Numbered from the stretch's first letter, positions 1 through 6,287 are shown. The stretch: 6,824 bases of DNA from DATKZH01 sp964505295 (GCA_964505295.1 CAZDHR010000383.1:1-6824), one strand, 5' to 3'. Numbers and translations: made by a program. Notes: generated by a model not told the origin, from the letters alone.

Positions 1-63
1 GTGAATAGGATTGGGTGAGGGTTGGGGCCGGAGATCGGCCGAGAAACAACTTCCCGACTTCCG

Positions 64-120
64 TAGCAGGCACACGCCGTGTGCCGTCCGCCGGTTGCGG
101 CACACGGCGTGTGCCTACTA
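64..120. repeat. REP-like nested palindrome (57 bp)
   Basis: Two 23-base arms (64-86 and 98-120) are reverse complements at 22 of 23 positions, the one mismatch being 67 against 117, and flank an 11-base spacer (87-97). Each arm is itself a hairpin: GGCACAC, a 3-base loop, GTGTGCC at 69-85 and again at 99-115. The element can therefore fold as one long cruciform or as two small hairpins, like paired REP/BIME elements. It lies in non-coding DNA just beyond the terminator of the leftward DUF1559 gene. From memory, similar GGCACACGGCGTGTGCC units are scattered in planctomycete genomes, but only one copy is present here, so dispersal is an inference. Confidence 0.7.
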
Positions 121-150
121 CTCCGCAAATCCTGACAGGAACCGGCAAGA

Positions 151-190
151 AAAGGAAAAGCCCTCCGGCCTGGTTGGAGACCGGAGGGCT
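151..190 (-). terminator. Intrinsic terminator of the DUF1559 gene
   Basis: A perfect 10-bp stem pairs AGCCCTCCGG (159-168) with CCGGAGGGCT (181-190) around a 12-base loop. Read on the minus strand, the stem is followed at once by CTTTTCCTTTTCTT, a T-rich tract. It begins about 31 bases after the stop codon of the leftward DUF1559 gene, the expected position for a Rho-independent terminator. On the plus strand no T tract follows, so it acts in one direction. Confidence 0.85.
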
Positions 191-221
191 TGATTCGCTC
201 GATCGACTCGCTCGCGGCGGC

Positions 222-1280
222 TTAGATGTCGCCCGGGTCGAAGATGTCGAAAATCAGGTTCTTCCAGTTGGGGTCGGTGAGCGACGGATCGACGCCGTCG
301 TCCCATCCCGACATCTGCCCGAGCGTGCCGGCCTTCTTGCCGTAGGGCGTCATGAGGTGCTGATAGATCAGGTAGTCGAGGGTCTCGGCCAAGAACGCGC
401 CATGACCGTCGCCGAAGTAGACGTTCACGCCGCCCGGGTGGCGCGACGACGGCCGCGCGTGGGCGTAGTCGCGGAGGACGTTGATGTTGGGAGGCGCGGG
501 GTTCGGGTTTAGGGGGTCCACCGTGGAAACGCCTTCGTCATACTCCCAGGTGCCGTCATAGCAGACGCCGAAATCGAGCTCTGTCTGGGTAGTGTCGACG
601 CCACGGCCGCTCCCGGGGTACCTGGTCGCCCAAGTCATCGCGTGGAGGTTCTCCGTCAAAATCAGAGTGTACGTGGAGCCGTCGTGTGACGAGATGTAGT
701 CCAGGGACACCTTGACCGACTCGCGCCTCAGCGCGGGATCGGGCTGCAACGCCGGGTCGTCGAACACGTGATTGTGGAACACCCCGGCCGCCGCCCGAAT
801 CGGATCGTACCGCTGGTTCAGGTTGTTCGTGTCCTGATAATCCACGACGCCGCAGTTGACCACGTACGCCAAATTGGGTCGGTTGGCAGGCGCCGGGTCA
901 CGCACGTCGCTTGGGCACTCGACCAACTCCCACGCGATATACGTCTTCTGGGCCCTCGTCTTCGTCTGGTCCTTCCACAGCTCCCACAATTGGCTCATTT
1001 CCACGTCCGGCAGAATCTCGACGAGCCAACTGCCATAGACGGGGGCGCCGTTGAAGTCTGTCCCAAGGTAGTTCATGTAGCCGGGGAAGTACTCGCGGCG
1101 CGATTCCCACTCCAGCAGGGCAAAGCCGAGCTGCTTCTGGTTGTTCAAGCACTGGGCCCGGCGAGCCGCTTCCCGCGCGGCCTGGACGGCCGGCAGCAAC
1201 AGGGCCATTAGCATGCCGATGATGGTGATTACCACCAACAGCTCGACGAGCGTAAATCCTCTCGGTCTGGCGCGATTCAT
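222..1280 (-). CDS. DUF1559 domain-containing protein with prepilin-type N-terminus
   Basis: A 352-residue exported protein with a type IV pilin-like leader. Residues 1-8 (MNRARPRG) form a basic leader ending in the prepilin peptidase site G8/F9; E13 is the conserved +5 glutamate, and residues 11-30 form the hydrophobic N-terminal helix, followed by the family's Ala/Arg-rich stretch (QAAREAARRAQC). Near the C-terminus H281-P-G-G-V-N286 and Y-F-G-D291-G give the DUF1559 H-x-G-G-x-N...F-x-D-G signature. The start at 1280 is preferred to an in-frame ATG 20 codons upstream, because AAGGAG lies 7 bases before it and the leader then has normal length. Planctomycetes carry many paralogues; the family's function is not established, though a pseudopilin or surface-fibre role is commonly inferred. 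Monocistronic, with its own terminator. Confidence 0.95.
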   Translation of the reverse strand: MNRARPRGFTLVELLVVITIIGMLMALLLPAVQAAREAARRAQCLNNQKQLGFALLEWESRREYFPGYMNYLGTDFNGAPVYGSWLVEILPDVEMSQLWELWKDQTKTRAQKTYIAWELVECPSDVRDPAPANRPNLAYVVNCGVVDYQDTNNLNQRYDPIRAAAGVFHNHVFDDPALQPDPALRRESVKVSLDYISSHDGSTYTLILTENLHAMTWATRYPGSGRGVDTTQTELDFGVCYDGTWEYDEGVSTVDPLNPNPAPPNINVLRDYAHARPSSRHPGGVNVYFGDGHGAFLAETLDYLIYQHLMTPYGKKAGTLGQMSGWDDGVDPSLTDPNWKNLIFDIFDPGDI

Positions 1281-1287
1281 GTGACGT

Positions 1288-1293
1288 CTCCTT
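1288..1293 (-). promoter_or_regulatory. Shine-Dalgarno site fixing the DUF1559 start
   Basis: The minus strand reads AAGGAG followed by 7 bases (ACGTCAC) and then ATG. This selects the start at 1280 over the in-frame upstream ATG at 1340. Confidence 0.8.
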
Positions 1294-1338
1294 CTGTCCC
1301 CGGAGTGCGGACAAGACATGCGTACCCTCGCCCCCTTC

Positions 1339-1367
1339 AATTCTCACCGAATCGCTCAAAAAGTTCC
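1339..1367 (-). promoter_or_regulatory. Weak candidate promoter for the DUF1559 gene
   Basis: The minus strand has GGAACTT (1361-1367), the -35 motif of RpoE-type ECF promoters, then 16 bases and AGAATT (1339-1344). The predicted transcript would start roughly 50 bases before the ATG, a sensible distance. The -10 does not match the ECF consensus (GTCTAA-like), so the call is tentative. Confidence 0.2.
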
Positions 1368-1614
1368 AGCGATATCCCAGACGATTCCCCGTTTTTGGCC
1401 ACGATTTTGACACTTGTGAGCCATCTGACCCTCCCTCCGGGTGGCCAGCTCCGGCGGTCTGCCCGGTTGGCCGGTTCGCCATCCCGATCATACCCAGTCT
1501 GAGACGGGACCACACAGGGGCCTTCCGAGACCACGCCGCCTCCCGAGAAATCCAGGGTAGAAGACGATTGCCGACGGCTTACAATCGGGGTGCGGATTTC
1601 TCATGCCCCGGCGC

Positions 1615-1620
1615 GGAGGG
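1615..1620 (+). promoter_or_regulatory. Shine-Dalgarno site fixing the oxidoreductase start
   Basis: GGAGGG lies 8 bases before the ATG at 1629. The upstream in-frame ATG at 1590 would place this site inside the coding region and add 13 residues ahead of the dinucleotide-binding strand, so 1629 is preferred. Confidence 0.75.
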
Positions 1621-1628
1621 AATCGTCC

Positions 1629-3185
1629 ATGCCCGAATACGATTGCGTGGTGATTGGCGGGGGGCACAACGGGCTGGTGACGGCGGCGTACCTGGCGCGG
1701 GCCCGGAAAAGGGTCTGTGTGCTGGAGCGACGCCCCCTTTTGGGCGGCTGCACCTCGACCGAAGCGCTCTGGCCCGGCTTCAGGGCCTCACCCGCGGCCT
1801 ACGTGATCAGCCTCTTTTTGCCCGAGATTATCCGGGAGCTGAGACTTCGAGAGCACGGGCTGGAGGTCCTGACTCGCGACCCCTCGTCCTTCACGCCGCT
1901 TCCCGACGGCCGCTACTTGCTTCTGGGCCACGACGACGAGTCGAACCGCCGCGAGATTGCCAAGTTCTCCGAGCGAGACGCCGAGGCCTACCCCCAGTAC
2001 GACGCCATGCTCACCCGGCTGGCCGAGTCGCTCGAGCCGCTGCTCTTGGCCCGACCGCCCAAGTTGCCCCCGCGGCTGAGGGACCTGGGGAAGTGGTGGC
2101 GGTACCGTCAGGCCATGGTGCGGCTGGGGGGCCCATTGCGCCAGGCAGTCGAGATGCTAACCACCTCGGCGACCAGGATCCTTGATCGCTGGTTCGAGTC
2201 CGACGTGCTCAAGGCCACCCTGGCCACCGACGCGATCATCGGGGCGTTTGCCGCGCCGTCGTCTCCGGGAAGCGCCTACGTGCTGTTGCATCACGTGATG
2301 GGCCAGATCGGTGGCCGGCGCGGTGTGTGGGGGTACGTGCGGGGCGGGATGGGTGGGCTGGCCGACGCCCTGGACGGCGCGTGTCGTGCCCTGGGCGTCG
2401 AGATCCGCCGGGAATCGGAAGTCGCCGGGCTCCGCGTCGACCGCGGAACGGTGACCGGCGTGACCTTGGCCGACGGCACCGAGGTCCCGGCCGCCGCGGT
2501 CGCCTCGAGCGTCGACGCGAACGTCACGTTCCTCAAGCTCCTCGGCGCGGAGCATCTGCCCGACGAGTTCGCCGAAGAGGTCCGCCACATCGACTACGCT
2601 TCGGCCAGCGCCAAGCTGAACCTGGCGCTGGCCGGGCTCCCCGATTTCCGCACCGGCTCGCTCGATCCGCAAGTCGCCCTGCGCGGCACCACGCACCTGG
2701 CGCCCACGATGGAGTACATCGAGCGGGCGTTCGACGACGCCAAGTACGGGCGGCCCAGCCGCGAACCGATCCTGGAGGTCACGATCCCCTCGATCCTCGA
2801 CGACACGCTCGCCCCGCCCGGCAAGCACGTCGTGTCAATCTTCGTGCAGTACGCCCCGTACGACCTGGCCGAAGGGACTTGGGACGACCGTCGCGACGCG
2901 TTCGCCGACCGGTGCATCGAGGTGCTCGCCCGATACGCCCCGAACGTCAAGGACCTGATCCTCCACCGTCAGTTGATGGTGCCGCCCGACATGGAGCGGG
3001 TCTACGGGCTGACCGGGGGGAACATTATGCAGGGGGCGATGGGCCTGGATCAGCTCGGCCCGATGCGACTGGACTACCGCACGCCGATCCGAGGGCTGTA
3101 TCTGTGCGGGGCGGCGACGCACCCCGGGGGCGGCGTCATCGGGGCCTGCGGTCGCAACGCGGCCCGGGTGATCCTCCGCGGCTGA
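1629..3185 (+). CDS. Phytoene dehydrogenase-like (CrtI/PYROXD2-type) FAD oxidoreductase
   Basis: A 518-residue protein, presumably cytoplasmic, of the CrtI/COG1233 flavoprotein group. Residues 5-45 form the N-terminal Rossmann FAD site: D5-C-V-V-I-G10-G-G12-H-N-G15, then E33, which should bind the adenosine ribose, and L-L-G39-G40-C. The C-terminus has the second FAD signature, LYLCGAATHPGGGVIGACG (492-508 region), following a T-P-I-R-G segment. The stretch from 462 (GGNIMQGAMGLDQL) resembles the eukaryotic PYROXD2 branch more than the true carotenoid desaturases. Length is normal for the family. No carotenoid genes (crtB, crtE and so on) lie nearby, so carotenoid desaturation is not supported; the substrate is unknown. 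The gene appears to stand alone, since the next gene is 149 bases downstream with its own promoter candidate. Confidence 0.9.
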   Translation: MPEYDCVVIGGGHNGLVTAAYLARARKRVCVLERRPLLGGCTSTEALWPGFRASPAAYVISLFLPEIIRELRLREHGLEVLTRDPSSFTPLPDGRYLLLGHDDESNRREIAKFSERDAEAYPQYDAMLTRLAESLEPLLLARPPKLPPRLRDLGKWWRYRQAMVRLGGPLRQAVEMLTTSATRILDRWFESDVLKATLATDAIIGAFAAPSSPGSAYVLLHHVMGQIGGRRGVWGYVRGGMGGLADALDGACRALGVEIRRESEVAGLRVDRGTVTGVTLADGTEVPAAAVASSVDANVTFLKLLGAEHLPDEFAEEVRHIDYASASAKLNLALAGLPDFRTGSLDPQVALRGTTHLAPTMEYIERAFDDAKYGRPSREPILEVTIPSILDDTLAPPGKHVVSIFVQYAPYDLAEGTWDDRRDAFADRCIEVLARYAPNVKDLILHRQLMVPPDMERVYGLTGGNIMQGAMGLDQLGPMRLDYRTPIRGLYLCGAATHPGGGVIGACGRNAARVILRG

Positions 3186-3226
3186 AGCACTCGCCGGAGG
3201 CCCCCAGGGGACGCCCCCGAAATTGC

Positions 3227-3255
3227 TTGAATCGTCTACCGCCGGCGTTCATACT
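3227..3255 (+). promoter_or_regulatory. Candidate sigma-70-type promoter of the methyltransferase gene
   Basis: TTGAAT (3227-3232) and CATACT (3250-3255) are separated by exactly 17 bases, each matching four of six consensus positions. Transcription would start near 3262 and give a leader of about 70 bases. It lies in the gap after the oxidoreductase stop codon, implying that the methyltransferase can be transcribed separately. Confidence 0.4.
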
Positions 3256-3320
3256 TACGGCGTCGTCCGGTCGAGCGGCAAGCGACCTGCCCGGGGCCGA
3301 CGGCTTTCTATCTCAGTCAC

Positions 3321-3326
3321 AAGGAG
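3321..3326 (+). promoter_or_regulatory. Shine-Dalgarno site fixing the methyltransferase start
   Basis: AAGGAG lies 8 bases before the ATG at 3335. The same frame stays open far upstream, through the oxidoreductase gene, but that part is a shadow; this site and the signal peptide that follows define the real start. Confidence 0.85.
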
Positions 3327-3334
3327 ACGCGTCC

Positions 3335-3946
3335 ATGTCCCGCATCGTTCCCTTAGCGGCGGCTTTGGTGTGTTGGTTGGCAACGTCGGCGGTCTACGCC
3401 CAGGACATCGCCGAAGAGGCAGCGAAGGAGCGCAAGGAGCACCGCACCCCCGACGTGGTTTTCGTGCCCACGCCCCAGGAGGTGGTGGAGAAGATGCTGG
3501 AATTGGCCGACGTCAAGAAAGACGATCTGGTCTACGACCTGGGATGCGGCGACGGGCGGATCGTGGTGACCGCGGCCAAGAAGTACGGCTGCCACGCCGT
3601 CGGGTTCGACATCGACCCCAAACGGATCAAGGAGTCGCGGGAAAACGTGGCCAAGAACAAGGTGCAGCACCTGGCGAAAATCGAACAGCAGGACATCTTC
3701 AAGCTCGACCTCAGCAAGGCCAACGTCATCACCCTCTACCTGCTCCCCAGCCTGAACGTGAAGCTTATCCCCCAGTTGGAGAAGCTCAAGCCGGGCTCGC
3801 GGATCGTCTCCCACGCCTTCGACATGAAGGGAGTGCAACCGGACAAGGTCGTCCGGTTCAAGCCGGAGGAGGAGAAGCGGAATTACACCATCTATCTCTG
3901 GACCGCGCCGCTGAAAAAGAAGGAGGAGCGAAAGAAGGACGAGTGA
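3335..3946 (+). CDS. Exported class I SAM-dependent methyltransferase-like protein
   Basis: A 203-residue protein. Residues 1-22 look like a Sec signal peptide: a short basic start (MSR), a hydrophobic core (IVPLAAALVCWLATSAV) and a V-Y-A cleavage site before Q23-D24. The mature part is a compact Rossmann methyltransferase: a V-F-V-P-T-P lead-in (42-47), motif I D68-L-G-C-G-D-G-R-I76 for SAM binding, an acidic turn F-D92-I-D94-P, Q-Q-D120 as the probable adenine-side acid, and N130-V-I-T-L-Y-L-L-P as the motif IV strand. The lead-in and motif I recall the FAM173/ATPSCKMT-like lysine methyltransferases, a weak resemblance judged by eye. The C-terminus (194-203) is a highly charged Lys/Glu tail. 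Target unknown. Retained SAM motifs on an apparently exported protein are odd; the leader might instead stay as a membrane anchor. Confidence 0.88.
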   Translation: MSRIVPLAAALVCWLATSAVYAQDIAEEAAKERKEHRTPDVVFVPTPQEVVEKMLELADVKKDDLVYDLGCGDGRIVVTAAKKYGCHAVGFDIDPKRIKESRENVAKNKVQHLAKIEQQDIFKLDLSKANVITLYLLPSLNVKLIPQLEKLKPGSRIVSHAFDMKGVQPDKVVRFKPEEEKRNYTIYLWTAPLKKKEERKKDE

Positions 3947-4106
3947 TCGGGCGCCGTGCCGGCCGTGCGAGTTTCCCCGCCTGTCCGCAGCCGGAACGCC
4001 AACCGCGAACGACGCCATCCCACACGCCTGCTTCGCTCGTCGTCACCGGCCTCTTTGGCCTAGTCGATCGCGTATTCGGCGGATTGCCTCCGGCGCCCTG
4101 GCGGTA

Positions 4107-4127
4107 GTGCTCCATCCAGCGGAGCAC
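4107..4127. other. Small hairpin in the gap before the toxin-antitoxin operon
   Basis: GTGCTCC (4107-4113) and GGAGCAC (4121-4127) form a perfect 7-bp stem with a 7-base loop. No T tract follows on either strand, so it is not a standard terminator. The surrounding gap (3947-4242, 296 bp) shows no gene or RNA that I recognise apart from the promoter at 4171-4199. Confidence 0.3.
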
Positions 4128-4170
4128 GCGCACGCTGCAATCGAGGCGTACACGCATGCCACGGCGGGGG

Positions 4171-4199
4171 TTCTCACGGCGCCCCTCGCTCGATACAAT
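4171..4199 (+). promoter_or_regulatory. Candidate sigma-70-type promoter of the toxin-antitoxin operon
   Basis: TTCTCA (4171-4176) and TACAAT (4194-4199) are 17 bases apart and match four of six and five of six consensus positions. The start would be near 4206, giving a leader of about 37 bases. I saw no clear inverted repeat over it that would mark an operator for autoregulation. Confidence 0.45.
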
Positions 4200-4228
4200 G
4201 GAGAGTGGAACTGCCGCGCCACACACAC

Positions 4229-4234
4229 GAGGTG
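4229..4234 (+). promoter_or_regulatory. Shine-Dalgarno site fixing the antitoxin start
   Basis: GAGGTG lies 8 bases before the ATG at 4243. Upstream in-frame ATGs at 4156 and 4198 lie before or within the predicted promoter region and are not preferred. Confidence 0.65.
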
Positions 4235-4242
4235 CCTTGGCC

Positions 4243-4518
4243 ATGACGTTTCCCGTGCTTGTCGAGCTGTCGGAAGGTCAGTACGCGGCCACGCTCGTGG
4301 GTGCGCCGCAGGTGCGCGTCGTCGGCTCCACGCGTGATGAGGCGATTGCGGCTTTGCGAGCGGAGATCGCCGAGCGAGTCCAACGCGGCGAATTGCTTGC
4401 TCTGGAAATCGATGCCCTGGGCGCGGCTGACCTCGCCGGCAAGTACGCCGACGACCCGACGCTCCGCGCAATCTGCACCGACGCCTACGACCAGCGCGAT
4501 CGAGAGCCGCGCGAATGA
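4243..4518 (+). CDS. Antitoxin-like protein upstream of a VapC/PIN toxin
   Basis: A 91-residue small acidic protein. It begins with beta-strand-like segments (TFPVLVELSEGQYAATL, then V-R-V-V-G-S-T), followed by a helix (RDEAIAALRAEIAERVQRG) and a short strand (L-L-A-L-E-I). This order resembles the small alpha/beta fold of HicB-type antitoxins rather than the AbrB, ribbon-helix-helix or Phd folds usual for VapB partners. The C-terminal third (from about residue 60; A-D-D-P-T-L and a charged end) may be the toxin-binding tail. Its stop overlaps the toxin start by four bases (ATGA, 4515-4518), so the two are translationally coupled. The role of neutralising the PIN RNase is inferred from position; no DNA-binding motif was recognised. 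Confidence 0.75.
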   Translation: MTFPVLVELSEGQYAATLVGAPQVRVVGSTRDEAIAALRAEIAERVQRGELLALEIDALGAADLAGKYADDPTLRAICTDAYDQRDREPRE

Positions 4519-4933
4519 TCGCCTTTGATACGGACGTCCTGACCGAGATCCTCCTGGACAACCGCGAGTTCGTCGATCGTGCGGCGCGCGTGCCTCAAGG
4601 CCAGCAGGCGATCCCGATTGTCGTGGTCGAGGAGATTCTTCGCGGCAGGCTCAACGTCATCCGTCGGGCGGAGGCGGGAAAGGCATCGGTCTCGATCGCC
4701 CGGGCGTATGAGCTTTTCGGGCGTTCCCTCGCGGATTTCGCGTGCACTACGGTTCTCCCCTAACACCCCAAGCCGAATCGCTTGTCGAGCAGTGGCGCCA
4801 ACAGAAGGTACGCGTCGCCACGCACGATCTCCGCATCGCCGCCATTTGCGTGGATCACTCCGCCACGTTGATCTCCCGGAATCGCCGAGACTTCGACCGC
4901 GTCCCGCAACTACCTGTTGAATACTGGGACTGA
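4515..4933 (+). pseudogene. vapC: Type II toxin VapC (PIN-domain RNase), frameshifted
   Basis: PIN-domain toxins are Mg-dependent endoribonucleases. Residues 1-82 (from 4515) give the N-terminal half: M-I-A-F-D5-T-D7-V-L with the first catalytic acid, and V-V-V-E39-E40-I-L-R-G with the second. This frame stops at TAA 4761-4763 directly after V-L-P. The rest of the domain continues in the -1 frame to TGA 4931-4933: T-P-Q-A-E, then T-H-D-L-R-I-A-A (third acid, D105 in the joined numbering) and L-I-S-R-N-R-R-D-F (fourth acid region, D126), ending V-E-Y-W-D. Joined, the product is 139 residues, normal for VapC, with no other gap. One missing base near 4757-4762, either a contracted C run or the loss of the last base of a Tyr codon, explains it. 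A sequencing error or a -1 slip on CCCC remains possible. Confidence 0.85.
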
Positions 4934-5063
4934 GTCCAAGCGGAAGGGTCTCCCGCGTACGCGATGCGGCGAGCGGGGTCCAAGACGGTCCAGCGCCGCC
5001 GCACTGCGTCCTTCGTGGACGGAATAGCATAGGCGGTCAACAACGGCTACCCGGCCCCGTCCG

Positions 5064-6287
5064 CTACCGCCCTTGGTTGACCATCAGGTACGTGCCCGTT
5101 TTGCCCGCCACGGCGACGTCCGGGCGGCCGTCGCCGGTCAGGTCGGCGACGCAGATTTGCATGCCGGTGCCCACGCCTTCGCCGGGCGCGCCGATCGGGT
5201 GGCGGACGAACTTCTCGGCCGGCGCGTCCCACGAATAGTAGTAGAGGCAGGCCGGCTCGTCGGCCCCGGGATCGCGCCCGCCGTGACCGCGGACCCGCTT
5301 GCCCGTGATCAGCTCGCCGTGGCCGTCGCCGTCCAGGTCGGCCCAGGCCATGCTGTGTGCCTGGGACCACGACTTGTCGATTAGGTGCTCGGTCCAGGTG
5401 GTGGTGCCGTCCGGCTTGGGCTCGCCCTGCTCCCACCAGTAGACGCCGTAGTCGTGCCCCCGTCCCCAGACGATGTCGTTTCGCCCGTCGCGGTCGACGT
5501 CGACCACCACAAACGGTGAGCTGGCGGTCCGCAGGGCGGTCTCGGGATGAAGCTTCCACGGCTTGGCCAACGGATCGCCGGCCGGGTGTTTGTACCAGCC
5601 GACGGCGCACAGAATGTCGTCCCGCCCGTCGCCGTTCACGTCGCCGACCGCGTAGCCGTGCCCGGACCCGCCTTCGCCCAGCACGATCCGGCTCACCGTC
5701 GGCTGGCCGTCGGGCGTCTTGGCCAGTTTCCAGGCCACGAGCGGGTCTTTCTGGACCCAGCAGTGGACGACGATCTCGGGCACGCCGTCCCCGTCGAGGT
5801 CCAACAGGTGAAAGGCCTCGTTCTGCGCCCGGGCATCGACCAGAAGCCGCGGCTCCCACTTCCATCCCTTGGCGAGCCCCTCCTTGCCCGGATTTTTATA
5901 CCAGTACAGCTCCGACTCGGTCCAGCCGCCGGAGATGACGTCGATCCAGCCGTCGCCGTCCACGTCGTAAGCGTGATCGCCGTTGTTGGCGTAGAAGTCG
6001 TCGGGGGCAAAGCCGAGCGAGACCTGCGGGATGTCGCGAACGGGCCTTGGCAGGAAGTCGGGCGCGGCGTACCAGTGCGTGCCGGCGATGATGTCGGGCT
6101 TGCCGTCGCGGTTCACGTCGGCCACGGCGCAGCCCTCGTTCTGGTTGACCATCAGCCGGCGCTTGGAAAACCGCAAGCCTCCCGCCTCGTCGGCAAGTCC
6201 AACGGATGCCGACCACCACGCGGCCGCGCCGATACTCAAGGCCGCCAACCCCTTTCTCCCCAACCACGTCGAGCGGCGAGCGAACAT
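5064..6287 (-). CDS. Exported FG-GAP/VCBS repeat protein, seven-bladed beta-propeller
   Basis: A 407-residue secreted protein. Residues 1-32 are a Sec-type signal peptide: a basic start (RRSTWLGRK), a hydrophobic core and probable cleavage at V-G-L-A/D. The mature chain has seven calcium-binding loops of the form D-x-D/N-x-D-G-x-x-D/E, starting at about D57, D108, D163, D216, D263, D317 and D382 (the last reads D-L-T-G-D-G-R-P-D), as expected for an integrin-type seven-bladed propeller. Several blades continue into an aromatic motif (H-W-Y-A-A-P, Y-W-Y-K-N-P-G, G-W-Y-K-H-P, V-Y-W-W-E). No extra catalytic or dockerin domain is present. AAGGAG 7 bases before the ATG supports the start. It converges on the toxin gene, with 130 bases between the stops and no clear terminator. 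Ligand unknown; a role in envelope or polysaccharide binding is only a guess. Confidence 0.93.
   Translation of the reverse strand: MFARRSTWLGRKGLAALSIGAAAWWSASVGLADEAGGLRFSKRRLMVNQNEGCAVADVNRDGKPDIIAGTHWYAAPDFLPRPVRDIPQVSLGFAPDDFYANNGDHAYDVDGDGWIDVISGGWTESELYWYKNPGKEGLAKGWKWEPRLLVDARAQNEAFHLLDLDGDGVPEIVVHCWVQKDPLVAWKLAKTPDGQPTVSRIVLGEGGSGHGYAVGDVNGDGRDDILCAVGWYKHPAGDPLAKPWKLHPETALRTASSPFVVVDVDRDGRNDIVWGRGHDYGVYWWEQGEPKPDGTTTWTEHLIDKSWSQAHSMAWADLDGDGHGELITGKRVRGHGGRDPGADEPACLYYYSWDAPAEKFVRHPIGAPGEGVGTGMQICVADLTGDGRPDVAVAGKTGTYLMVNQGR

Larger units (their letters stand above)
1281..1628. other. Divergent intergenic region, 348 bp
   Basis: This is non-coding DNA between the leftward DUF1559 gene and the rightward oxidoreductase gene; open frames crossing it are extensions of the flanking genes or shadows. 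It holds both ribosome binding sites. On the minus strand GGAACTT (1361-1367) resembles the -35 of RpoE-type ECF sigma factors, with AGAATT 16 bases on, but that -10 is a poor match. On the plus strand TACAAT (1580-1585) resembles a -10 box, but no good -35 lies 16-18 bases upstream. No RNA gene, riboswitch or strong hairpin was recognised. Confidence 0.6.

Noticed and set aside
64..120. CRISPR repeat
   Set aside because: There are only two arms in inverted, not direct, orientation, with an 11-base spacer and no array.
1356..1370. Sigma-54-like site (TGG...GC with 12-base GG-GC spacing) on the minus strand
   Set aside because: Only the GG and GC landmarks fit; the -12 side reads GAGC instead of TTGC, and no sigma-54 activator is nearby.
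2157..2828. 223-codon minus-strand frame inside the oxidoreductase gene
   Set aside because: It is antisense to conserved coding sequence with no recognisable domain; a GC-rich shadow.
3207..3217. GGGG-ACG-CCCC hairpin after the oxidoreductase as terminator
   Set aside because: A four-base stem without a T tract; likely chance in GC-rich DNA.
3223..4107. 294-codon plus-strand frame over the methyltransferase
   Set aside because: It is a frame-shifted shadow of the methyltransferase gene, Arg/Gly-rich, without motif or ribosome binding site.
4742..4933. Separate small gene starting at GTG 4742
   Set aside because: It lacks a ribosome binding site and is plainly the C-terminal half of the PIN domain; it is better explained as part of the frameshifted vapC.
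5007..5021. Hairpin CGTCC-TTCGT-GGACG as terminator between the convergent genes
   Set aside because: The stem is only 5 bp and no T tract follows on either strand.
5047..5865. Long open frame (272 codons) on the minus strand inside the FG-GAP gene
   Set aside because: It is out of frame with the signal peptide and calcium-loop repeats, is an Arg/Gly/Pro-rich composition typical of GC-rich shadows, and has no recognisable domain.
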